Below are positions 45,489-53,022 of a stretch of 64,000 bases of DNA, piece after piece. Source of the DNA: LMUY01 sp965199005. Its GTDB lineage: Bacteria > Pseudomonadota > Alphaproteobacteria > Acetobacterales > Acetobacteraceae. The stretch covers positions 2,728,001-2,792,000 of the forward strand of contig CBDAQK010000001.1 in NCBI GenBank assembly GCA_965199005.1, read 5' to 3'. The notes under the pieces are model-generated. The model was not told the origin of the DNA. It did no database searches and worked only from the letters and a program-made list of their open reading frames with translations. Position numbers and translations under genes: made by a program. The number at the start of each line of letters is the position of its first letter. Position 1 is the first letter of the stretch.

Positions 45489-45882
45489 AGCTTGAGGTCT
45501 TTGAAAGCGGCGACATACAGCTGGCAAAGCAGCTCATCAAGGACGGCGTGCTCGACTTACCCGCATTGTTCCAGGTCGTCACCGGCATACGGTACGGCTT
45601 CGAGATGACGCCGCAAACGATGGCCTACGCCAGGTCCATGCTGCCTTCCGGTGCCATCTGGGCGGGCTTCGGCGTCGGCCGCATGATGTCCCGATGCTGG
45701 CGCAGGCGTTTCTGCTCGGCGGCCAAGTCCGCGTCGGACGGGAGGATAGGATCATGATTCGCAAGGGCGAGTTAGCGCCGCACAACGCTGCTTTGGTGTC
45801 GAAGGCAGTCCGCATTCTGAGCGATCTCGGCGTCGAGACCGCGCCGGCGGCGGAAGCAGGCCAGATGCTCGGATCGTCGGCA
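45489..45882 (+). pseudogene. BKACE (DUF849) beta-keto acid cleavage enzyme C-terminal fragment
   Basis: KPELEVFESGDIQLAKQLIK, ALFQVVTGIRYGFEMTPQTM and then, after a one-base frameshift near 45685, PMLAQAFLLGGQVRVGREDR, RKGELAPHNAALVSKAVRIL. This is the C-terminal half of the zinc-dependent 3-keto-5-aminohexanoate cleavage family. The N-terminal half with the metal-binding His residues is gone, replaced by the recombinase fragment. Confidence 0.78.
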
Positions 45883-46105
45883 CGGTGGAACGGCCATGCC
45901 GCGTCCGGCGGCTTCCGACGATCCTTGGCGTCCAGCACCACGGTACCGGCTCCTTGTTACTGTCTCGGCTCGGTCGCCTGCCGATCAAACGCCATGCTGT
46001 TCGATTGCGCTGACGGACAGCCGGGCGGAGAAGCTCGCCGTAGCAATGCATGGTGATGCGGAGGACCTTCGCAGCTTGGGCTCCTCCGGTCGAGGCGATG
46101 CCGTG

Positions 46106-46128
46106 CCTTCAGGGCCGGGTGTGTTCAC
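46106..46128 (+). mobile_element. orphan right end of a TnpB-type element
   Basis: These 23 bases are identical to 9675-9697, the terminal segment of the TnpB element (from CCTTCAGGG to GTTCAC). No tnpB gene or recognisable left end lies upstream, so this is a remnant or a minimal derivative. If transcribed it could supply a guide starting at 46129. Confidence 0.65.
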
Positions 46129-46166
46129 ACCATGATTTCCCTAGAGCCACCTCGTTCAGAAAATAC

Positions 46167-47114
46167 TTACTTAAGCGAAAAACGGATCGGCACGGTCAAG
46201 GTGATCGTGCGGCCCGTCAGTTCCGGTGGAGGTGCCGGGAGGGGTTCCGCGCGGCGCAGGAGTGCAATCGCCTCCTCATCGAGGGCTGGCGAACCGGAAC
46301 TGCGCGCCACCCTGGCCGTCAGCACCAGCCCTGCGCGATCCATCGTGAAGGTGACCGAGGCGACGCCCTCATCGCCGGCAGCCCTGGCCGCATCAGGGTA
46401 GCGTTCGGTCCGCCGCAATTGGCCCATGAGGCGGCCCTGCCAGGCGGGCACTGCATTGGGATCACCTGAGGGCGGGCTTGGCGATAGCTGCGCCGTTGGC
46501 GGCAACACGGGCGCGGGCGGCCGGAAGGGTTCCGGCGTGGATGCCGTGGCCAACGGGGCTGCCGCCGCCGGTGCAGCCTCGGGCGAAGCGCGCCGCGGCG
46601 GCGGGGCGGCCGCTGAGGGTGCCACCCGGGCCGGGACATGTCGTGGCGGGGCACGAGGCACCTCCCGGGGGCGCTCCAGAAATTTAGGCGGCGGTGGTTT
46701 CTGCAAACCCTCAGCAGACGCGGGCGGCGGCTCTACCGGGGCTGCTGCCTGGGCTGGAGATGGCGGCGGAGAGGGCGGAGGTGGCGGGGCCGTAGCCGCT
46801 GCGGGTGCTGGCGGAGATGCCGGCGCACTGGGCGGCGGCTGGGGCGCAGGCGATGGCGGCGGATTTGGGGCCGTGGGCGCCGCGGCCTGGTTTCTGGCAA
46901 TCGCTGAGGTGGGCAACAAGTCCAGTTCGATTGGCGCTGGCGGCGTTGGAGCCTGCTCCCTGGCTTGGTTCGTCAGGGCCAAAATGACGGCGACATGAAG
47001 GGCGAGCACGACGGCCGTGCAGGCCGCCCAACGGATTGTGTTAATCAATCGACGGTGCTCACGGACTGCGGCGGGCGTCCAGTCCGACCAGCGCCACTTT
47101 GGTGAACCCCGCAT
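46167..47114 (-). CDS. tonB: TonB-like energy transducer
   Basis: 315 aa. N-terminal membrane anchor (WAACTAVVLALHVAVILALT), then about 170 residues rich in Pro and Ala spanning the periplasm (APTPPAPIELDLLP ... PPPPPSPPPSPAQAA), and a C-terminal TonB domain with WQGRLMGQLRRTERYPDAAR and DEEAIALLRRAEPLPAPPPE. It transmits proton-motive energy from ExbBD to the outer-membrane receptor. The gene overlaps the end of exbD by 56 bases if the ATG at 47114 is used; a TTG near 47050 would remove most of the overlap. Part of the receptor-exbB-exbD-tonB cluster. Confidence 0.85.
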   Translation of the reverse strand: MRGSPKWRWSDWTPAAVREHRRLINTIRWAACTAVVLALHVAVILALTNQAREQAPTPPAPIELDLLPTSAIARNQAAAPTAPNPPPSPAPQPPPSAPASPPAPAAATAPPPPPSPPPSPAQAAAPVEPPPASAEGLQKPPPPKFLERPREVPRAPPRHVPARVAPSAAAPPPRRASPEAAPAAAAPLATASTPEPFRPPAPVLPPTAQLSPSPPSGDPNAVPAWQGRLMGQLRRTERYPDAARAAGDEGVASVTFTMDRAGLVLTARVARSSGSPALDEEAIALLRRAEPLPAPPPELTGRTITLTVPIRFSLK

Positions 47115-47481
47115 CCCGCAGCAAATTAAGCACGTCCATCAGTTCGCCGTAGGCCACGGCCTTGTCGGCACGGACGAACACCTGCGCGTCCTCCGTCCCG
47201 CCTGAGGCTTGCCGTAGCGCGGCGCCCAGTGCATCGGCAGTAACGCTGGCCTCCCCGACGGCCAGGGTATCGTCGGCCTGGATCGTGACGTAGATCGGCT
47301 AGTCAGGCCGCAGCTGCGGCTGTGCGGTGGCGGATGGCAGATTGACGGCCACGTCGACCGTTGCCAGGGGCGCGGCCACCATGAAGATGATCAGCAGCAC
47401 GAGCGTCACGTCAATGAATGGCGTGACATTGATCTCGTGCGACTCCGCAATCTCGTCATCATCGCCGCCGAGCCGCATCAT
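47059..47481 (-). pseudogene. exbD: ExbD with in-frame TAG
   Basis: 139 codons that are ExbD throughout: ESHEINVTPFIDVTLVLLII (membrane anchor with the conserved Asp), AAPLATVDVAVNLPSA, LRPD, then TAG at 47299-47301, then PIYVTIQADDTLAVG, VFVRADKAVAYGELMDVLNL and GFTKVALVGLD. Family members have Lys at the position of the TAG (RPDKPIYVTI), so AAG to TAG is one substitution. The truncated product would keep the anchor and lose the periplasmic domain. It overlaps exbB (ATGA). Since every other gene of this cluster is intact, suppression or a read error should be considered. Confidence 0.82.
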
Positions 47482-48263
47482 CGCGGATGCAAGCCTTCCC
47501 GCTGACCTAAGTCCGCATGCTCGCGCCGATCCAGGTCGCGCGACAGCAGGCGCATGATTTCCGCGACGGCATCCGCCAGGACGGCCTTGTGTCCGGCTAC
47601 GCCGCGGGCGAACAGGTTGTAGATCACCACAGCCGGGATCGCGGCCACAAGCCCGACAGCCGTGGCGAGGAGTGCTTCGGCAATGCCGGGCGCGACAACA
47701 GCGAGATTGGTTGTCTGCGCCTTTGAGATGCCAACGAAGCTGCGCATGATACCCCAGACAGTTCCGAAAAGCCCCACGAACGGGCTGACGGAACCGATGG
47801 TGGCAAGCAACCCCGTGCCAGCCGACATACGGCGACCCGCTGCGCTGAAGTCTCTTTCAAGCCGCCACGCGATCCGTTCTTTGACACCTGCAGCAAAGGG
47901 CAGTCCAGCCGAAGCCGCAGACTCATTCGAGGCCGTCGCTGTCATGATCCCGCACTCGGAGCGCGACGATACCGCGCGGGACGCCTCCAGAAGATTGGCT
48001 GCGGCTCTAAGATTATCTACGTCTCGCCTTGCCGCCCGCAATGCCCTCACGAGTTGCAGGCCCTTGGCAAATCCGATCGTCCAGGTCAGTACGGACGCCA
48101 GCAGCAGGATCGAAAGGACGCCTTTGACCACCGGGTCGGCGTCCATGACCATCCCAACGGGCGACAAGTCGCGGGGCAGCGGAGCCGTTTGGGCCATCGC
48201 CGTCGCCGGAGCGAACACAAAGGCTAGGGCTAGCGCCCGCGGGAACCCGGTCGTTGAGGGCAT
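47478..48263 (-). CDS. exbB: ExbB proton-channel protein
   Basis: 261 aa. N-terminal signal-like segment (ALALAFVFAPATAMA) as in the long ExbB type. Three membrane helices: VVKGVLSILLLASVLTWTIG, GTGLLATIGSVSPFVGLFGT and IAEALLATAVGLVAAIPAVV. The ExbB/TolQ signature VSPFVGLFGTVWGIMRSFVG is present. With ExbD it uses the proton gradient to drive TonB. Three bases separate it from the receptor gene upstream, and it overlaps exbD. Confidence 0.9.
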   Translation of the reverse strand: MPSTTGFPRALALAFVFAPATAMAQTAPLPRDLSPVGMVMDADPVVKGVLSILLLASVLTWTIGFAKGLQLVRALRAARRDVDNLRAAANLLEASRAVSSRSECGIMTATASNESAASAGLPFAAGVKERIAWRLERDFSAAGRRMSAGTGLLATIGSVSPFVGLFGTVWGIMRSFVGISKAQTTNLAVVAPGIAEALLATAVGLVAAIPAVVIYNLFARGVAGHKAVLADAVAEIMRLLSRDLDRREHADLGQREGLHPR

Positions 48264-48266
48264 CCG

Positions 48267-50492
48267 CTAGAACTTTTGCACGATGCCAGCGAGGATTGTC
48301 CTGCGCAGGCCGTACTGCGGCGCGCCCACGCCGACGCCGGTGCCATCGCGGATTTCATACTTGCGGTCCAGCACGTTGATGATGTCCAACCGTAGCTGGG
48401 TCTGCCCGGCGTAACCCGTCTTGACGGTCTGCACAGCCGACAGGTTGGCCGTGTAATAGCCCGAAAGAGCCCTTCCGTTCGGCACGTCGCCACTGGCCGA
48501 CGAGTAGTCAGCCCGCAGGCCGCTGCCGACGATCAGATCGGCTGAAATCCGGGCCGGCGCCCGCGTCCCCTCGAACAGCGTGTAGGCGACGCCACCGGAG
48601 CCGGTCCAGCGTTGGTCGTGGTCGAGATGGATCCACCGCCCGCTGATGTATTGGAGATCGGATGCGCTGAAGTCGAACTGCGAGGAGACAATGTCTTTGC
48701 CGATTGCCCGGGAGTACGCGACGTTCCCGTAGACCGACAGCGGACCCTTGTCGTAGGAAGTGCTGAACTCGATGCCGCTGACCTGTCCTTTCCGGTAATT
48801 GAAGGCGGAGAGAATGATCGGCGCCCCGAACTGCCCTTCGTCAATCAGGTTGCGGGCGGCCTTGTAGTAGGCGTCGACGCCAGCGCGCCAGCCGGGCAGG
48901 ATGACCTGGTCGAACCCCACATCGAAATAATGGTCCCGCTCGGCCTTCACGGTGTTGTTCTGCGTCACCTGTGGCGCGGCCGACGTGTTGGCGAACTGCG
49001 CTATGGCGTTGCCCGAAACCAACTCGAAGGGTGGTGGCGTGAAATACCGCGAATACCCTGCGTGCAGCGTCGTCCCCTCGAACGGCTTCCAGACGGCGTT
49101 GATGCGGGGGCTGATTTGGTTTTCGTCGGTGTATTCATTCACCCGGTCAAAACGCAGCCCATAGTTGATCGTCAGCTTCGGGGTGACGCGGTACTCGTCC
49201 TGAATGTAGGTCCCGAACAGGGTGCCTGTCTTGCCGTTGCCGTCATGGATGTTGAACGGCGAGTCGGAGGGAGCAGCCGAGCCGTCCGCCGGGACGGAGA
49301 CGACGAGGGAGTCGCTCTTCGAGACGTTACGCTCGCCAAGGATTTGGAAACCGGCACGGATCGTATGCTGGTCATTGACCCGCCAGCTTGCGTCGGTCTG
49401 CTCCCCGGTTGACATCACGGAGCGGGCCGCTGTCTGCGACACCCCGTTGAACAGCAGGTCGCCAAGGGGATCGGGCGTGTAGTAAAGGCTGCTGTAACGC
49501 GTGAAGACCGAGGTTTGCAGGTCGACAGCCCCAAACTGCTTTTGCAGCGACAGAATGGCGAAGTCGGTTATCTCCCGCTGGTGCTGGGTTAGGTTGGTGC
49601 TGTTGAAATCACCGATGCCATTTGCCGTCAGGCCGAGCTGGGGCGATTGCCCGGGATTGTTGGGGACCTGGAAAAATTCGTTGGAGTAGCCTGCAAGCAG
49701 GCTAACACGCGTGGTGTCGTCGATGAGCCCCGATACGTGCGCCAGTCCATGGCTCTGGTTCGACAGGTCGTGAATTGGGTTGAAGCTCCCGGTCGGGTTT
49801 TCAATGCCGACACGGCTATGCAGGAAGTCACCCGTATAAAAGTAGTCGATGGCACCCTTGCTGCCACCGTAGGTGATGCTCGGTTGGAAATAGTCGCGCG
49901 CACCGCCGTAGATTGAAATTTCGCCGCCTGGATCCGTGCGGCCGGACTTCGTGGTGATGTCCACGACCGCCGCCGTGTTGAAGCCGTACTGTGCCGGAAG
50001 CGATCCGGTGATCAGCGACAGGGAGTGGGCAAACCGTGTTTGCAGCGTCTGGCCGAACACGGCGAGCCCCTCGGGCAACTGAACGCCATCGAGGCGGAAC
50101 TGCACTTCGTTGTGGTCGCCGCGGACGTGGATCTGGCCGAAGCTATCCTGGGCCACGCCGGGTGCCTGGAGCAGCGTCTGGTTGAGCGGGATGTTGTCGC
50201 CCTGCGGCAGTGTCTCGATCGAGCCGCGGCTGAAATTGTAGCTGGTCGCGCCGAGGTTCGGCTGAAGCTGGCTGCGTGCCTGGTCCAGCCGTTGGCTTAC
50301 GACATCCAGATCAGGAAGGGTCAGTTCCGGACCGATTGCCTCGTCGGTGCCAGTGCCGAGGCGCACGCGGGGCGCCGGCTGCTGTGGCAGGCCGGGGGCG
50401 GTTGCGGTGGAGCTTGGGTCGGCGGCGAGAACGGACGTCACCGATGCCACGGCCAGGCAGGTCGTCAGCATTAGCACATTTCGGAGTCTCAT
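48267..50492 (-). CDS. TonB-dependent outer-membrane receptor
   Basis: 741 aa. Signal peptide MRLRNVLMLTTCLAVASVTS (cleavage before ADP). Plug domain at about residues 60-170 (IETLPQGDNIPLNQTLLQAP, GQIHVRGDHNEVQFRLDGVQ). The long beta-barrel follows and ends in the canonical C-terminal Phe (ILAGIVQKF). Encoded with its own ExbB-ExbD-TonB set and divergent from a zinc-type periplasmic binding protein, so the ligand is probably a metal or metal chelate (ZnuD-like function). The ligand assignment is inferred from context only. Confidence 0.9.
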   Translation of the reverse strand: MRLRNVLMLTTCLAVASVTSVLAADPSSTATAPGLPQQPAPRVRLGTGTDEAIGPELTLPDLDVVSQRLDQARSQLQPNLGATSYNFSRGSIETLPQGDNIPLNQTLLQAPGVAQDSFGQIHVRGDHNEVQFRLDGVQLPEGLAVFGQTLQTRFAHSLSLITGSLPAQYGFNTAAVVDITTKSGRTDPGGEISIYGGARDYFQPSITYGGSKGAIDYFYTGDFLHSRVGIENPTGSFNPIHDLSNQSHGLAHVSGLIDDTTRVSLLAGYSNEFFQVPNNPGQSPQLGLTANGIGDFNSTNLTQHQREITDFAILSLQKQFGAVDLQTSVFTRYSSLYYTPDPLGDLLFNGVSQTAARSVMSTGEQTDASWRVNDQHTIRAGFQILGERNVSKSDSLVVSVPADGSAAPSDSPFNIHDGNGKTGTLFGTYIQDEYRVTPKLTINYGLRFDRVNEYTDENQISPRINAVWKPFEGTTLHAGYSRYFTPPPFELVSGNAIAQFANTSAAPQVTQNNTVKAERDHYFDVGFDQVILPGWRAGVDAYYKAARNLIDEGQFGAPIILSAFNYRKGQVSGIEFSTSYDKGPLSVYGNVAYSRAIGKDIVSSQFDFSASDLQYISGRWIHLDHDQRWTGSGGVAYTLFEGTRAPARISADLIVGSGLRADYSSASGDVPNGRALSGYYTANLSAVQTVKTGYAGQTQLRLDIINVLDRKYEIRDGTGVGVGAPQYGLRRTILAGIVQKF

Positions 50493-50557
50493 GGCGTCAG
50501 TCCTAAGGCTTGCTCACAGGACGGTGATGATACTGAGTGTCAAAACAGTCGTAACCT

Positions 50558-50590
50558 TGTATCATGTACCGCGAGGGAGTTGTTGATACA
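50558..50590. promoter_or_regulatory. inverted repeat between receptor and binding-protein genes
   Basis: TGTATCA at 50558-50564 and TGATACA at 50584-50590 form a spaced dyad in the 260-base divergent region. It may be a Zur- or Fur-type operator for both operons, but the match to a known box is not exact. Confidence 0.35.
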
Positions 50591-50752
50591 GTGTTGCACT
50601 TTTGCAGCGGATGGTGCCGCTTGCGAACCGCGGACGCGCTCCGTCGAGGGGCACCTGCGGTCGAGCATGGTGGACGCACCAAGTCCCTTGTAAGCGGGAG
50701 TGATACGACATATCGGTTCGCAGTTCCCATCACCGCAGGAGCGGGAGTTCCC

Positions 50753-51631
50753 ATGTCCAAGACGGCCGCCATCATGCTGCTCGCCGGAATCGCACTCGGC
50801 GTAGCGGCCCCATCCGCCAGCGCCCAGACGGGCAAGCCGATACAGGTCGTGGCGGCGGAGAACTTCTATGGCGACATCGCCAAGCAGATCGGCGGCGGAT
50901 ATGTCGCTGTCACCAGCATCCTGACGAACCCCGATCAAGACCCGCACCTGTTCGAGGCGAGCGCGTCCGTCGCCCGCAACCTCTCGGCCGCCCGCTTGGT
51001 CATCTACAACGGCATCGATTACGATCCCTGGGTGTCCAAGCTGCTCGGCGCGGCCAAGTCGGCCGATCGAAAGTCTATCGTCGTGGCGGATCTTATTGGC
51101 AGGAAGTCCGGCGACAACCCACATGTCTGGTACGACCCGGCTACCATGCTGGCGCTGGCCAAGGCGCTTTTCCAGGAGCTGGGGACGGCCGATCCGGGGC
51201 ATGCGGCGGATTTCGGCCGCAACCTGGCCAAGTTCGAGCAGTCGTTGCAGCCGGTGCAGGCCAAGATAGCGGCCCTGCGCACCCGCCTCTCCGGCACGCC
51301 GGCGACCGCGACGGAGCCGGTGTTCGGCTATATGTTCGATGCGCTCGGCATGACGGTCCGCAACGCCTCGTTCCAGCTCGCCGTCATGAACAACACGGAG
51401 CCCTCCGCCTCCGATGTCGCGGCTTTTGAGAACGACCTCAAGACCCATCAGGTCAAGCTGCTCGTGTATAACAGCCAAGCGAGCGATCCAATTGCCGCTA
51501 GGATGGAGAAGCTAGCGAAAGCCGCCCATGTCCCGGTCGTCGGCGCGACGGAGACCGAGCCGACGGGCAAGACGTACCAGGCATGGATGCTCGGCGAACT
51601 TAATGCCGTGGATCACGCCTTGCCCAACTGA
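50753..51631 (+). CDS. znuA: zinc-type (cluster A-I) metal ABC substrate-binding protein
   Basis: 292 aa. Signal peptide MSKTAAIMLLAGIALGVAAP ending ASAQ. Metal-ligand motifs: DPHLFEASASV (His) and DNPHVWYDPATMLALAKA (His). The later His of classical ZnuA is replaced, as the region reads EPVFGYMFDALGM, where Glu may take its place. The end has FENDLKTHQVKLLVYNSQAS and AHVPVVGATETEP. It captures zinc or manganese in the periplasm. The next gene should be the ATPase, but only its first residues remain (see 51632), so the importer is incomplete here. Confidence 0.87.
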   Translation: MSKTAAIMLLAGIALGVAAPSASAQTGKPIQVVAAENFYGDIAKQIGGGYVAVTSILTNPDQDPHLFEASASVARNLSAARLVIYNGIDYDPWVSKLLGAAKSADRKSIVVADLIGRKSGDNPHVWYDPATMLALAKALFQELGTADPGHAADFGRNLAKFEQSLQPVQAKIAALRTRLSGTPATATEPVFGYMFDALGMTVRNASFQLAVMNNTEPSASDVAAFENDLKTHQVKLLVYNSQASDPIAARMEKLAKAAHVPVVGATETEPTGKTYQAWMLGELNAVDHALPN

Positions 51632-51695
51632 GCTTCCTTGAGTTTCGGGAGGTCAACCTGTCGCTGGGCGGTCGCGCGGTGTTGTCCAGGGCTTT
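51632..51695 (+). pseudogene. znuC-like ABC ATPase stub
   Basis: Right after the binding-protein stop the frame reads LSFLEFREVNLSLGGRAVLS, the first strand of a ZnuC-like ABC ATPase, then RAFFKAESGG departs from the family before the Walker A motif. Everything beyond is missing; a deletion or insertion has removed the ATPase and the permease. Confidence 0.6.
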
Positions 51696-51784
51696 CTTCA
51701 AGGCCGAATCCGGCGGCTTGGCACAATCGACCGTCGAAGTGACGGCCGAACCGCTTGCCGTCGACTGGACAAGGTCCAGACCTC

Positions 51785-52048
51785 ATGACAGGTAGACCTG
51801 TGAACGACAAACCAGAAGCCAATGGCCCACCTCTCGCAACCTTCACCGGTCCGGCGGGTGTTGCGAACGTTCACCGCCTTCAGGGAAACGGTCCTAATCC
51901 CGAATTTGAGGTTTGGCTAAACGGGGTCTCTGTCGGCCTTTACGAAAGCTTGGGCGAGGCGATTGCCGTAGCAAAGGATGTCGCCGAAACCGGCATGGAC
52001 GGCCCCGAGAAGCCTGAAGACGAACCCCCTTCGAGCCCAAGGATCTAA
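51785..52048 (+). CDS. small hypothetical protein, 87 aa
   Basis: MTGRPVNDKPEANGPPLATF ... ANVHRLQGNGPNPEFEVWLN, then GLYESLGEAIAVAKDVAE and an acidic, proline-rich end. Soluble, no signal or membrane segment. Codon use is normal. I do not recognise a domain; the start at 51785 is preferred over 51755. It may have moved next to znuA through the deletion that removed znuC. Confidence 0.5.
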   Translation: MTGRPVNDKPEANGPPLATFTGPAGVANVHRLQGNGPNPEFEVWLNGVSVGLYESLGEAIAVAKDVAETGMDGPEKPEDEPPSSPRI

Positions 52049-52072
52049 GCACCTGGCGCGAACGGCGACCGC

Positions 52073-52411
52073 CTAACTAGCAGCGGCGCGTTGTCCTGCA
52101 ACAATCTGCCTGGCGCGTAGGCGGGCCGGTCCCAGCTTCTTGATCCAAAACGGGTGCGTGCGGTCAAGAAGGCTTTCCCGTCTATTGTTTGCTTCGAATG
52201 CGCTGGCTTCCACCAGCCAACGGCGGCACTCCGCAACTTTCTGGCCTATGTTGGCGTCCGCCGACGCCGCCACAACGTCGGGGTCTTCGACCCAGTACTG
52301 AACTGATCGCACGTCGCGCATGGATCTCGCGAGCAGTAGGACCTCCATTACGGCTTGTTGCCTTTCACCAGTCGTCACCGACTTATTCCAGTGGCATCTT
52401 ACGTCGCTCAT
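52073..52411 (-). CDS. hypothetical protein, 112 aa
   Basis: MSDVRCHWNKSVTTGERQQA ... LLARSMRDVRSVQYWVED, RRWLVEASAFEANNRRESLL, KLGPARLRARQIVAGQRAA. Helical, basic, soluble; family not recognised. It lies tail to tail with the 87-aa gene, leaving 24 bases. Confidence 0.45.
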   Translation of the reverse strand: MSDVRCHWNKSVTTGERQQAVMEVLLLARSMRDVRSVQYWVEDPDVVAASADANIGQKVAECRRWLVEASAFEANNRRESLLDRTHPFWIKKLGPARLRARQIVAGQRAAAS

Positions 52412-53022
52412 TCGGCAACTCCTCGCACACGGACGAACGGCCGGTGCCGCAAGATGAGATGCGGCCGTTTTCGCTACAAGGGTATAACCAAGCCATGCAA
52501 GCGAGCGGACTGCTTCTGGAAGACGGAGTCACCTAATCCATGGTCGGCTCTGAATTTACAGTAAAGCACGGTGCCATCGGATGGCGGCCATGAGAAGTCG
52601 ATCCCGCACAGCACGGAACACGCCGCTGTTCCAGGACATGGCCGGGTGCAGCCCGGCTTCGGACAAGGCCCAGATGCCTGGAACGTAGGGGATGCATTGA
52701 GTCCCAGGATATCCCTCACGTCACGATATATACATCTGACAGCTTAATAAATACCCATATTCAGACTGGGCGGAAAGGCACCCCGCCCGAGGGTGCCGTA
52801 AAACTCCACGTCTTCAACGGATGCGGCATCGCCAGTGCCGCAGTGACCTTGACGCGTCAAAGTCCTCGGCGTGCTGTTCGCCGTGCACTGCACGTGGGAG
52901 TGCATTTACTGCCGGTGGGATCCTATGCTGCCAGATTTGAGCGCAGATCATGTGCTCCCTGAGCGCGGGGAGGGTTGAACCTACTTCGTGTCTCAGCAGC
53001 TGCAGCAAGTCCAGACGGCACC
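52412..53022. other. intergenic with a GC hairpin
   Basis: About 610 bases without a gene I can support. An AT-rich patch lies near 52720-52760. A perfect 7-bp hairpin GGCACCC...GGGTGCC is at 52777-52797; on the minus strand it is followed by TTTCC, so it could be a weak terminator for the methyltransferase, though it is far away (about 225 bases). Confidence 0.35.

Noticed and set aside
46426..46998. Glycine/alanine-rich plus-strand frame opposite tonB
   Set aside because: Low-complexity mirror of the proline-rich TonB spacer; not a real protein.
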